This document shows, in pieces, positions 34,133 to 42,316 of a stretch of DNA of 64,000 nucleotides. The first letter of the stretch is position 1, and each line of letters opens with the position of its first letter. A program made the translations under genes and the position numbers. The notes below the pieces were generated by a model. It searched no databases. It worked only from the letters and a program-made list of their open reading frames with translations, and was not told where the DNA came from. Source of the stretch: Fimenecus sp045545735 (lineage in GTDB: Bacteria; Bacillota; Clostridia; Oscillospirales; Acutalibacteraceae); the NCBI GenBank assembly GCA_045545735.1, contig JAZQBM010000007.1, forward strand, positions 62,001 to 126,000, given 5' to 3'.

Positions 34133-35862
34133 TATTTATTCTGCATATTCACGTCATATTGCGGTTCTGGTTGGGGTTTTGCTCTTTTTCTACGCTTTTT
34201 GCGTTTTGCGAGAACATTTAAAATCAATCCGGCACCTACAAATCCGATGCCTATTATAACCGGCACAAGTTTTGAACTTGACTTGTCATTGTTGTTTTCG
34301 CTGTTTTGTTCAGTTTGTTTCTCGGTAGTGTTTTCATCTTCGGGCTTTGCGTTTGCAGAAAGAATGTAATTGTCAATAATTTGAGCAAGAGTGTCACCGT
34401 TGTAATCTGCATATAAGTCAGGTGCACCTGTCGGCACATTTCTGTGGTCGTATTTTTCTGTATAAGAATATGCAATATTCAAAAGCAATTGTTCGCTGTT
34501 TTTAAGCCCTGCAATTTCAAGTCCTATTCCTGCTCCTGTTGAGTGATAACCGATTGGAATAGAAATTTCTGGGAGTGATGCTGATGGCGAAATTGCACGA
34601 CAGTTGTTTAAGAAAACCTGACTCCAAGCATTCCAGTATTTGCCGTTTTCATCTGTACCTGATTTGAGTGGAGTTGAAAGATATGACGGGAATATTACTG
34701 CATCAAGTCCGTTTTCGTTTACAATTCGTTCAAATTCGTCATAAAGTGCTTGCTTGTTTGACTTATGACCACTTGCAAAGGTGTTATATGCTAAATTCCA
34801 TAGATTCGGCATTGAAACGGTTATAATTTCAGCACCACAACTTTCTAACTCTTTTACTGCGTTTTCAAATGTGGCGGAAACTTCATAGTCAATGTGCTTG
34901 TCCGTTCTTGCAGAAACATCAAACTTTGTGGCAATAGCATTTTTCTCTTCATCTGTACCTGTGATTGTAGCAGATGTGGTAGCATATGATAATTCTTTAA
35001 GTATACCAATTTTTAAGCCGTCAAGAGCGTTTTTATCAAGATTTTCTGTATAGTTATACTGACCATTTGTAAGCACGTCCATCATAATTGCCTGGTCATA
35101 AACCGTTCTTGTAATTGCACCTGCCACGTCGCGTGTGCTGTTAAGAGTAGTACAACCTGTGCGGTCAATCAGGTCAAAAGTCGAGCGTAAAGATACGCAA
35201 CCATTAAGCACTGCAGGAATTCTCAAAGATGAGTTTGTGTCTGTTCCAAGTCCTGCAACTGCAAAGTTAAGTGAAACAGAAACTGCAGTACCACCTGACG
35301 AGCCACCTGCCGCCAAAAGTGTGTTATAAGCATTTTTTGTTTGACCTTTTATTTCGCTATATGATATTCTTGCATCTTGTGCGTCGGTGCTCATATTTGT
35401 TTTGCCTATGATTACCGCACCTTGCTCTAAAAGATAGTTTACAACAGTAGCGTTACTCTGTGCGATTGTAGATTTATCAAGAGTATGACCGTTAGTGGTG
35501 TATAAGCCCTTAATATCAATATTGTCTTTCACAACAATGGGAATTCCGAAAAGAAGTCCGTCATTTTCGCCCTTTTTAAGACTTAAATCTCTTTGCATTG
35601 CAACTTCAATTGCGTCGTCACAAAGGGTAATAAAGCAGTTGTATTTTTCATTGTATTTTTCAATTCTTTCAAGATAATATGCAGTTAATTCTTCACAAGT
35701 AATGATTTTTAAGTCAATAGCTTGGCGAATTGTTGAAATATCAGACTCATAAAGTGCAGACAAAATTTCATTTTTGTCTGTTGTCACTTCTTCTGCAGAT
35801 ACAGTAAAAAGTGATGCAAAGACCATAAGAATTGCGATAAATATAGCTATAAATTTTTTCAT
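34132..35862 (-). CDS. Secreted, membrane-anchored amidase-signature protein
   Basis: Amidase-signature hydrolase exported and kept at the membrane. ATG 35862 follows AGGTG; a GTG three codons earlier is possible. The 576-residue product has a signal peptide (1-23, ending VSA-E), and the Ser-Ser-Lys triad expected of the family: Lys112 in VVKDNID, the cis-Ser at 188 in AGGSSGGTA, and Ser212 in TDTNSSLRIPA. An Asn/Ser/Glu-rich linker precedes one C-terminal membrane helix (about 530-550) and a strongly basic tail (KRKKRRKRAK). The triad is intact, so activity is likely. Substrate is unknown; GatA is excluded by the export signals. It is monocistronic. Confidence 0.85.
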   Translation of the reverse strand: MKKFIAIFIAILMVFASLFTVSAEEVTTDKNEILSALYESDISTIRQAIDLKIITCEELTAYYLERIEKYNEKYNCFITLCDDAIEVAMQRDLSLKKGENDGLLFGIPIVVKDNIDIKGLYTTNGHTLDKSTIAQSNATVVNYLLEQGAVIIGKTNMSTDAQDARISYSEIKGQTKNAYNTLLAAGGSSGGTAVSVSLNFAVAGLGTDTNSSLRIPAVLNGCVSLRSTFDLIDRTGCTTLNSTRDVAGAITRTVYDQAIMMDVLTNGQYNYTENLDKNALDGLKIGILKELSYATTSATITGTDEEKNAIATKFDVSARTDKHIDYEVSATFENAVKELESCGAEIITVSMPNLWNLAYNTFASGHKSNKQALYDEFERIVNENGLDAVIFPSYLSTPLKSGTDENGKYWNAWSQVFLNNCRAISPSASLPEISIPIGYHSTGAGIGLEIAGLKNSEQLLLNIAYSYTEKYDHRNVPTGAPDLYADYNGDTLAQIIDNYILSANAKPEDENTTEKQTEQNSENNNDKSSSKLVPVIIGIGFVGAGLILNVLAKRKKRRKRAKPQPEPQYDVNMQNK

Positions 35863-35894
35863 AAAATACACCTGCCGTTTCGACGTATATACTT

Positions 35895-35923
35895 ATTATA
35901 ATACGGCTATCGACAAAATGCAA
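35895..35923 (-). promoter_or_regulatory. Sigma-A promoter of the amidase gene
   Basis: On the minus strand TTGCAT (35918-35923), 17-nt spacer, TATAAT (35895-35900). Confidence 0.7.
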
Positions 35924-35926
35924 TTA

Positions 35927-35963
35927 TTGGAAAAAGAAAACCCTTACGGGATTAGCGTAAGGG
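35927..35963 (-). terminator. Terminator of the Cys-rich protein gene
   Basis: CCCTTACG and CGTAAGGG (35941-35948 and 35956-35963) form a stem; on the minus strand it is followed by TTTTCTTTTT. Confidence 0.75.
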
Positions 35964-35989
35964 CTTAACAAGATGTTGAAGTTTATGGA

Positions 35990-36820
35990 TTAGTCACCGC
36001 AAGCACAGGTTGGTCTGTAACTGTCTTTTAAGCAACCTTCTTTTGGTGGGAAGAATTCGTCAACCGGGAATTGAATTTTGCGGAATGCGTCACAAGGGTT
36101 ATCTGTTTCGCAGTTGCATTCTTTACTTGGTATGCAGAAGTCGTATGCAGGAATAAGCATCTGCACATCACGTTCAAGCTGAACGATTGTGAAAATTCCA
36201 AGAGTAACGGTAACGGCTTTTTCTGCATCTTTTTCGTAAGATTCAAAGTCGCCCTCAAAACAACGGCATACACAGCGTGGAATGCGTGATGGCTTGCAGC
36301 ACGGGTCAATGTGACAGCATTCGTGAGTTTTGCGAAGTTTTGCATCAAGGCAAATTGGGTCAACGGTCTGAACCTTTGCTCTTGGGTTTGTGCTTACCAT
36401 ATCAAGTTGCTCGTCAATATCGCCACAGGCAAATTCTGATGAGAACACTTTTACATTACCTTCTGAGCCGTAAAGAATACATTTCTTTGAGAATGTTGCA
36501 AGGCCTTCTACCATGGTTGGTGCACTTGTGTGTCCGCAGAATACATCAAGGCAAACCTTGAAATAATAGGTAATGTCAACAGAGTAAAAGCCTCTGTTAA
36601 AAGGCACTCTTTCAACTTCAATAAAGGCGTTAAGTACTTCGGCACCGCGACAACGGACGTTTGTTGCACGGTCAATTACGCATTGAGCAGAGTCTGTGAA
36701 ATATACTCTTAAATCTTCAAGACAATCCTTGTCAGCACAAGAGTCGTAAACTCTGTTAGTGTCAATGCAAACAGCTTCTTTTATTTTTGACGGTACATTG
36801 CAGTTTTTGTTTTCTGACAT
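35990..36820 (-). CDS. Cysteine-rich conserved clostridial protein
   Basis: No firm function. The 276-residue protein has about 25 cysteines (9%), several in clusters such as HECCHIDPCC and RCVCRC. It begins with a soluble N terminus and has KEAVCIDTNRVYDSC followed by DKDCLEDLRVYF, a phrase I recall from uncharacterised proteins of spore-forming Clostridia. There is no signal peptide or membrane helix. AGGAGGAAT precedes ATG 36820. Upstream, the minus strand reads CATACAAT, which resembles a mother-cell sigma factor -10 box. A spore coat or other disulfide/metal-rich structural role is possible, but is inference. It is monocistronic. Confidence 0.6.
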   Translation of the reverse strand: MSENKNCNVPSKIKEAVCIDTNRVYDSCADKDCLEDLRVYFTDSAQCVIDRATNVRCRGAEVLNAFIEVERVPFNRGFYSVDITYYFKVCLDVFCGHTSAPTMVEGLATFSKKCILYGSEGNVKVFSSEFACGDIDEQLDMVSTNPRAKVQTVDPICLDAKLRKTHECCHIDPCCKPSRIPRCVCRCFEGDFESYEKDAEKAVTVTLGIFTIVQLERDVQMLIPAYDFCIPSKECNCETDNPCDAFRKIQFPVDEFFPPKEGCLKDSYRPTCACGD

Positions 36821-36914
36821 CAGTATTCCTCCTAAAAAATATTGTCAACTGACAGTACCATTGTATGAAATGAAAAATCTTTTGTTACAATAGGTTTAGT
36901 AAAAATAATTTTTA

Positions 36915-36943
36915 TTGACAAACTTTCATATAAATAGTATATT
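36915..36943 (+). promoter_or_regulatory. Sigma-A promoter of the small membrane protein gene
   Basis: Perfect TTGACA (36915-36920), 17-nt spacer, TATATT (36938-36943). Confidence 0.7.
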
Positions 36944-37002
36944 AAAATTGCAGTTAGAAGATTTATGGTGTAGTTTTTATGTTAATTAGGGAGGTCGTTA
37001 GA

Positions 37003-37245
37003 ATGAAATCGATGAATAAGAAGAAAGTGATAAATATTTTCGTGTTAGTTGCTTTAATAATGAGTATTCTGCTTGCAGTCTTCTTTTATTATAGCCCCGC
37101 TGAATATGTGAAAAATGCAGACGGAGAAATTTATCTTGTTAATGGCGAACCTTTTATTTATCACACTGACCTATTTGGAAATACTTTTATTTTTGATAAT
37201 GGAATAAGGGTGTATGTTGCGGTTCCGGTGTATGCTGGTTCTTGA
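37003..37245 (+). CDS. Small single-helix membrane or secreted protein
   Basis: Not recognised; 80 residues from ATG 37003, chosen because GGGAGG lies 8 nt upstream (an ATG at 36979 lacks one). It has a basic start (MKSMNKKKVINIF), one hydrophobic helix at about residues 8-28, and a short polar outside part with YVKNADGEIYLVNGEPFIYH. The DGEIYLVNGEPF stretch could be a beta hairpin. It has its own strong promoter and a weak terminator, so it is likely expressed. It could be an uncleaved membrane peptide or a secreted one. Confidence 0.6.
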   Translation: MKSMNKKKVINIFVLVALIMSILLAVFFYYSPAEYVKNADGEIYLVNGEPFIYHTDLFGNTFIFDNGIRVYVAVPVYAGS

Positions 37246-37287
37246 TAATGTAGAGGATTCGCAAACAAAATTTAATATATAGTTCAA

Positions 37288-37320
37288 AAGCCGATGGAAA
37301 TACTCCGTCGGCTTAATTAT
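37288..37320 (+). terminator. Terminator after the small membrane protein gene
   Basis: AAGCCGATGGA (37288-37298) and TCCGTCGGCTT (37304-37314) pair with one wobble; the T-tract is weak. Confidence 0.55.
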
Positions 37321-37362
37321 TGCTCAACACATAAAATTATTTTTTTAACATATATAAAATAG

Positions 37363-37391
37363 TTGTTTATCACAAAAATATATGTTAAAAT
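37363..37391 (+). promoter_or_regulatory. Sigma-A promoter of proBA
   Basis: TTGTTT (37363-37368), 17-nt spacer, TAAAAT (37386-37391) with a TG extension. Confidence 0.6.
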
Positions 37392-37429
37392 ATTGTGATT
37401 AAACTTTTCTATGGTTAGAAGGCGTAACT

Positions 37430-38215
37430 ATGGCAGTATTAAAAGACGTAAAAAGAATAGTTGTAAAGGTTGGCACTTCAACTCTTACATACAACACAGG
37501 TAAAACAAATATAAGAAGAATGCACAAACTTGTCAGCGTGCTTTCTGATATTGTAAATTCAGGCATTGAAGTAGCCCTTGTTACAAGCGGTGCAATTGGT
37601 GTTGGTGTGGGTAAGTTAGGACTTAAAGAAAAACCTGCTGATACAGCCGGCAAACAGGCGGCGGCTACAATCGGTCAATGTGAACTTATGTTTATGTATG
37701 ACAAACTTTTTGGCGAATATGGTCATACAGTAGGTCAGTTGCTCATAACTAAAAGCGACGTTGAAAATGACGAGAGAAGACAAAATCTTATAAATACATT
37801 TAATAAATTGTTCGAGTTTGGTGCAATTCCTGTAATCAACGAAAACGATAGCGTAGCAGTTGAAGAAATCGTTTATGGCGACAACGACTCACTTTCTGCA
37901 ATCGTTGCAAAACTTGTAAATGCAGATGCACTTATCATTCTTACTGATATTGACGGTCTTTATGACGCAAATCCTAACGAGAATGAAGATGCAAAGTTAA
38001 TTCCTGTTGTTACAGAAATCAATGAAGATTTATATGCTATTGCAGGCGGTAAGGGCTCAACTCTTGGCACAGGCGGTATGGTTACAAAACTTCATGCGGC
38101 AGAAATCACAATGGGTGCAGGAATTGACACTATCGTCATGAACGGCGAAAACCCAACTGAAATTTATAAAGCCCTTGATGGCAAACAAGTAGGTACTTTC
38201 TTTAAGGGGAAATAA
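37430..38215 (+). CDS. proB: Glutamate 5-kinase, short form without PUA domain
   Basis: Phosphorylates glutamate at the gamma carboxyl, the first and regulated step of proline synthesis. The 261-residue amino-acid-kinase protein has VVKVGTSTLTY near residue 10, VTSGAIGVGVGKLG near 48, INENDSVAVEE near 138, and GTGGMVTKLHAAE near 213. It ends there, so the C-terminal PUA domain present in many longer enzymes (about 370) is missing, as in other short forms. GAAGG precedes ATG 37430. proA follows after 2 nt, so the two are translationally coupled. Confidence 0.94.
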   Translation: MAVLKDVKRIVVKVGTSTLTYNTGKTNIRRMHKLVSVLSDIVNSGIEVALVTSGAIGVGVGKLGLKEKPADTAGKQAAATIGQCELMFMYDKLFGEYGHTVGQLLITKSDVENDERRQNLINTFNKLFEFGAIPVINENDSVAVEEIVYGDNDSLSAIVAKLVNADALIILTDIDGLYDANPNENEDAKLIPVVTEINEDLYAIAGGKGSTLGTGGMVTKLHAAEITMGAGIDTIVMNGENPTEIYKALDGKQVGTFFKGK

Positions 38216-38217
38216 TT

Positions 38218-39456
38218 ATGCTTACAGAAATCGGTAAAAGAGTAAAAAATGCGGCGGCAGGACTTGCAGTTGCGTCTACTGACGATAAAAATAAAATATT
38301 AAAGGCTATTGCAGACGCACTTCGTGAAAATTGCGACAAAATTTTAACTGCAAATGCTCTTGATTTAGAAAACGGCAAAAATAATGGTATGTCAGAAGCA
38401 CTTCTTGACAGACTTATGCTCAACAAAGACAGAGTTGAGGGAATGGCACAGGGCGTTGAGGGCGTAATTTCACTTCCCGACCCTGTTGGTAAAGTGCTTT
38501 GGGAAACTGAAAGACCAAACGGACTTAAAATCCAAAGAGTAAGCTCACCACTAGGTGTAATCGGCATTATTTACGAGGCTCGCCCCAATGTTACAAGTGA
38601 TGCGGCGGCCCTTGCTATAAAATCGGGCAATACTGCAATTCTTCGTGGTGGTAAAGAAGCGTTCATTTCAAATTCTGCTATAATGGACATTGTGCGAAAT
38701 GCAGTTGAAAGTGCTGGCTTCAACCCTGATATAATCGAACTTGTGCGTGATACTTCAAGAGATAGTTCAACTGCACTTATGCGAATGAACAGGTATGTTG
38801 ACGTGCTTATTCCTCGTGGTAGTGCAAAACTTATTAATGCTGTTGTGCAGAATTCAACAGTTCCCGTAATTGAAACAGGTGCGGGTAACTGTCACATTTA
38901 TGTTGACGAGTTTGCCGATATTGATATGGCGGCTGAAATCGTTTATAACGCAAAAACTCAAAGAATTTCAGTTTGCAATACTGCCGAAAGTCTTCTTATA
39001 CATAAAAATATTGCCGAGTTTGCTCTTATCGCAATCAAGGCAAGGTTAGATGAAAAAAATGTAATTCTTTATGGCGATGAAATCGCTCGTGAAATTTGTC
39101 CCGATATTGAAATTGCAACAGAAGATGACTGGGCAACCGAATATCTTGATTATAAAATGTCAGTAAAAATTGTTTCTTCATTAGAAGAAGCAGTTGACCA
39201 TATCAGAAAATACTCAACAGGTCATAGCGAAAGCATTATTACTGAAAACCTTGAAAACGCGGAAAAATTTATGAATAGCGTAGATTCTTCAGCGGTTTAT
39301 CACAATGCAAGTACACGTTTTACTGATGGCGGAGAATTTGGGTTTGGTGCAGAAATCGGTATTTCAACACAAAAACTCCACGCAAGAGGTCCTTTAGGAC
39401 TTGAACAGTTAAATTCATTTAAATATAAAATTTACGGTAATGGTCAGGTAAGGTGA
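38218..39456 (+). CDS. proA: Gamma-glutamyl phosphate reductase
   Basis: Reduces gamma-glutamyl phosphate to glutamate semialdehyde with NADPH, the second step to proline. The 412-residue aldehyde-dehydrogenase-fold protein has GVIGIIYEARPNVTSDAAAL near residue 102, KSGNTAILRGGKEA near 130, the catalytic-Cys region AKTQRISVCNTAES near 250, and HARGPLGLEQL at the C terminus. It starts 2 nt after proB, behind AAGGGGAAA. The next gene begins within a few nt of its stop, so that unrelated-looking protein may be in the same transcript. Confidence 0.95.
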   Translation: MLTEIGKRVKNAAAGLAVASTDDKNKILKAIADALRENCDKILTANALDLENGKNNGMSEALLDRLMLNKDRVEGMAQGVEGVISLPDPVGKVLWETERPNGLKIQRVSSPLGVIGIIYEARPNVTSDAAALAIKSGNTAILRGGKEAFISNSAIMDIVRNAVESAGFNPDIIELVRDTSRDSSTALMRMNRYVDVLIPRGSAKLINAVVQNSTVPVIETGAGNCHIYVDEFADIDMAAEIVYNAKTQRISVCNTAESLLIHKNIAEFALIAIKARLDEKNVILYGDEIAREICPDIEIATEDDWATEYLDYKMSVKIVSSLEEAVDHIRKYSTGHSESIITENLENAEKFMNSVDSSAVYHNASTRFTDGGEFGFGAEIGISTQKLHARGPLGLEQLNSFKYKIYGNGQVR

Positions 39457-39461
39457 GAATA

Positions 39462-40277
39462 ATGTCAGAAACAACAAAAAGAAAGCATAAAGGAAGTCAT
39501 AAACTTGCATTTCCAATAGGCTGTGTTATTGCTTTGCTTGCGGCAATTGGTCTTGTAACTGTTGTTATTTCAGCGGTGAACGGAATCGGCTCTGCGGTAG
39601 AAAAAGCAAAGAATTATGAAGAGTATGAGAAAATTCTTACTCCCGTAGTGCTTATTGACCCAGATACCTTTGATGACATTACAAAGGCAGATATGAGCCA
39701 ACTTATTGAAATTTCAATCTGGTCGCTTCTTAAAAGTGATATTGACCCTGATACTTTTGAAAGTACCGAAAACGGACTTTCAATTCCAAAATCAGCGGTT
39801 GAAGAAGAATTTGTTGACCTTTTTGGAACAGAAATCACTCCCGTTCACGCAACAATCGACGGTTATGGTCTTGAATTCCCTTATGACGCAAAAACCGAAA
39901 CATATACTGTTCCGCTTACTGGTGTTACTCCTATTTATACGCCAAAAGTTGTTGATAAATCAACGTCATCTGATACAGTAGTGCTTACAGTTGCCTGTCT
40001 TGCTGGTGACGCGTGGGAGCAGGGCGAAAACGGCGATATGATTGAACCTGCACCCGACAAATATATTAAGATTACACTTCGCGAGAAGGATGACAATCTT
40101 TATATTTCTGCAATTCAGAGCACAACAACTCCTGAAGTTGCAACAACAGAGAAAACTACTGAAACCACAACAGAAAGCAAAGAACTTATTGACCAGGCAG
40201 ATGTGGTTGCAAAAGAATCAACAACTGCCACAGATGAGAGTTCAACAGACGTTGAATCATCAACTGCAGCAGCATAA
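39462..40277 (+). CDS. Membrane-anchored protein with Thr/Ser/Glu-rich tail
   Basis: Function unknown; 271 residues from ATG 39462, which has AAGGTGAG upstream (an overlapping GTG at 39453 is less likely). It has a lysine-rich cytoplasmic start, one membrane helix at about residues 18-42, and an extracytoplasmic domain. That domain (about 55-205) has LTPVVLIDPDTFDDIT and repeats the phrase DPDTF, and is followed by a low-complexity Thr/Ser/Glu tail (from STTTPEVATTEK). Such tails resemble flexible wall-spanning or glycosylated regions. It lies 5 nt after proA but is probably not a proline gene. No sortase motif is present. Confidence 0.6.
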   Translation: MSETTKRKHKGSHKLAFPIGCVIALLAAIGLVTVVISAVNGIGSAVEKAKNYEEYEKILTPVVLIDPDTFDDITKADMSQLIEISIWSLLKSDIDPDTFESTENGLSIPKSAVEEEFVDLFGTEITPVHATIDGYGLEFPYDAKTETYTVPLTGVTPIYTPKVVDKSTSSDTVVLTVACLAGDAWEQGENGDMIEPAPDKYIKITLREKDDNLYISAIQSTTTPEVATTEKTTETTTESKELIDQADVVAKESTTATDESSTDVESSTAAA

Positions 40278-40426
40278 AAATATATCAGTCCACTCAAAGT
40301 ATACGGCTATTTTGAAAAGCAACGCTTACTGCATACTATAAAAAGTGGTTGTCTTAATATATCTTATGTATTTTCGGCGGACAAGTGACAAAATATTAAA
40401 AATCAGAACATTAGCGAGGTAAATTT

Positions 40427-41548
40427 ATGCTTCAGTTTGAGGAATTGAAACTCCGACTTATTGCCCATGAGGAAGAACTTTCTAACTTGGCAGAGGCTTT
40501 AGGTCTTGAAAAAATGAAAGGTGAAATTGCAGTTCTTGAAGAACAACAGGCGGCAGAGGGTTTCTGGGATGACATTCAGAATTCACAGAAAGTTTTACAA
40601 CGTACAAGCGTGTTGAAAAACAAGGTTGCTTCTTATGAAAGATTAAAAGCAGATTATGAAGATGCACTTGTTATGATAGAACTTGCCGACGAAGAAGAGG
40701 ATGAAAGTCTTGTTGAAGAATGTACTCAAGGTGTTGACAAGTTTGAAAAAGACCTTGATGCACAAACGCTTGCAACACTTCTTACAGGGGAATACGATTC
40801 TAAAAATGCAATTCTTACATTCCACGCAGGTGCAGGCGGAACAGAGGCTCAGGACTGGGCACAGATGCTTTTCAGAATGTATAACCGTTGGGGTGAGCGT
40901 CACGGCTACAAGGTGTCAACACTCGACTACCTTGATGGTGATGAAGCAGGACTTAAATCTGCTTGTATTCTCATTGAAGGCGAAAATGCTTATGGCTTTA
41001 TGAAGAGTGAGGCAGGTATTCACCGCCTTGTCCGTGTTTCACCTTTTGATGCATCAGGTAGACGTCATACTTCATTTGCATCTTTGGAAGTTATGCCTGA
41101 AATTGATGAAGATACAAATGTTGATATTAACCCTGACGATATTGAAATGGCGGTTTACCGTGCAAGTGGTGCGGGCGGACAGAAAGTTAATAAGACGTCA
41201 TCTGCAGTTCGTCTTACTCATAAACCAACAGGTATTGTAGTTTCTTGTCAGGTTGAAAGAAGTCAGCATCAGAATCGTGAAGTTGCTATGACAATGCTCA
41301 AATCAAAACTTATTGAGATTAAAGAGCGTGAACATCTTGCAAAGATTGAAGACATAAAAGGCGACCACAAAGAAATTGCTTGGGGTAGCCAGATTCGTTC
41401 TTATGTGTTTATGCCATATACACTTGCAAAAGACCACAGAACTTCTTTTGAAAATGGTAATATAAACGCAGTTATGGACGGTGACCTTGACGGATTTATT
41501 AACGCTTACCTTAAAATGCAGTCACAAAAAAATCTTGAAAACAACTAA
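40427..41548 (+). CDS. prfB: Peptide chain release factor 2, single uninterrupted frame
   Basis: Recognises UGA and UAA stop codons and triggers peptide release. The 373-residue frame runs unbroken from ATG 40427 (GCGAGG upstream). It has the coiled N-terminal domain, the SPF-type anticodon determinant in VRVSPFDASGRRHTSF near residue 205, and the catalytic GGQ in YRASGAGGQKVNKTSS near 250. In many bacteria an in-frame UGA near codon 25 forces autoregulatory +1 frameshifting; that interruption is absent here. The length is normal. The gap of 149 nt upstream has only a weak promoter candidate (TTGAAA 40312-40317 with TACTAT). A terminator follows. Confidence 0.95.
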   Translation: MLQFEELKLRLIAHEEELSNLAEALGLEKMKGEIAVLEEQQAAEGFWDDIQNSQKVLQRTSVLKNKVASYERLKADYEDALVMIELADEEEDESLVEECTQGVDKFEKDLDAQTLATLLTGEYDSKNAILTFHAGAGGTEAQDWAQMLFRMYNRWGERHGYKVSTLDYLDGDEAGLKSACILIEGENAYGFMKSEAGIHRLVRVSPFDASGRRHTSFASLEVMPEIDEDTNVDINPDDIEMAVYRASGAGGQKVNKTSSAVRLTHKPTGIVVSCQVERSQHQNREVAMTMLKSKLIEIKEREHLAKIEDIKGDHKEIAWGSQIRSYVFMPYTLAKDHRTSFENGNINAVMDGDLDGFINAYLKMQSQKNLENN

Positions 41549-41563
41549 TTTATAACAAAAAAC

Positions 41564-41594
41564 AAGGCTCGGTAAAACCGAGCCTTTAATTTTT
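41564..41594. terminator. Bidirectional terminator after prfB
   Basis: AAGGCTCGGT (41564-41573) and ACCGAGCCTT (41577-41586) over AAA, with T-runs on both strands. Confidence 0.8.
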
Positions 41595-41604
41595 ACTTTT
41601 TCAT

Positions 41605-42306
41605 TTAGTTGTGTTTTCTTGCGGCAGCTTTCATCGCTTTTTCTTTTTCTTCGCTCTTATTTACAACAATGACTGAAATAGACCAGATAAGAATGCCGAG
41701 CATTGCGAACATAACACCGAAGAAAGCGGTATCAAGTGTAAAGACCTTTACTTCACCTAAAAAACCAATAATTGCAGATGCGATAATTCCGTCCACATTG
41801 AGAACCTGTGCAAGTGTAACTTCACCTGAAAGAAGTGGATTTGCAAAGAACCCAAAAGAAACATAAGCAGCGATGGTGCTTAAAAATCCCGCACCTGAAA
41901 GAGCAGTAATAACTTTAATTTTGTTTGAGAAAATTGCAAAACCAAGAATTACAAGCCCTAAAATCAATGCAATTGCTATAAATACAACAGCAACTATTAC
42001 GGGTGTATACATCTCATTTTGTAAAATGGATGCTTTGAAATCAAATTCGTCATTTGTAAAACTTGAAAACAAGTCAATCCAAGTCGGAAGTTCGAAAAGT
42101 GAAATTGATTCGTCAGTTACGTGCAATTCGTCATTGCCTGTGAATTTGTTAAGCAAGTCAGAGATATCAGTGTGTGCTATTGCAATAGTAAGAATATCTG
42201 CAAAATAAAATATAGGGTAAATTATAACTGCAATAATTGCGGTTATAACTCTATAAAGAATGTCAAAGCTCGTTGTCTTTTGTTTAATCTTTTTTGTTTT
42301 ACTCAT
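41605..42306 (-). CDS. Polytopic membrane protein, unknown
   Basis: Not recognised. The start was set at ATG 42306 (MSKTKKIKQK), where AAGGTGAAG lies upstream and which is 10 nt after the glnS stop; a longer frame would overlap glnS. The 233-residue product has a helix at about 18-40 (VITAIIAVIIYPIFYFADIL), a polar segment of about 60 residues, and then three or four helices between 100 and 218, ending in a Lys/Glu-rich tail. The layout suggests a large loop outside the cell between helices 1 and 2. It is the last gene of the GDPD-gltX-glnS operon, with no clue to a shared role. Confidence 0.6.
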   Translation of the reverse strand: MSKTKKIKQKTTSFDILYRVITAIIAVIIYPIFYFADILTIAIAHTDISDLLNKFTGNDELHVTDESISLFELPTWIDLFSSFTNDEFDFKASILQNEMYTPVIVAVVFIAIALILGLVILGFAIFSNKIKVITALSGAGFLSTIAAYVSFGFFANPLLSGEVTLAQVLNVDGIIASAIIGFLGEVKVFTLDTAFFGVMFAMLGILIWSISVIVVNKSEEKEKAMKAAARKHN

Positions 42307-42316
42307 AATCTTCACC

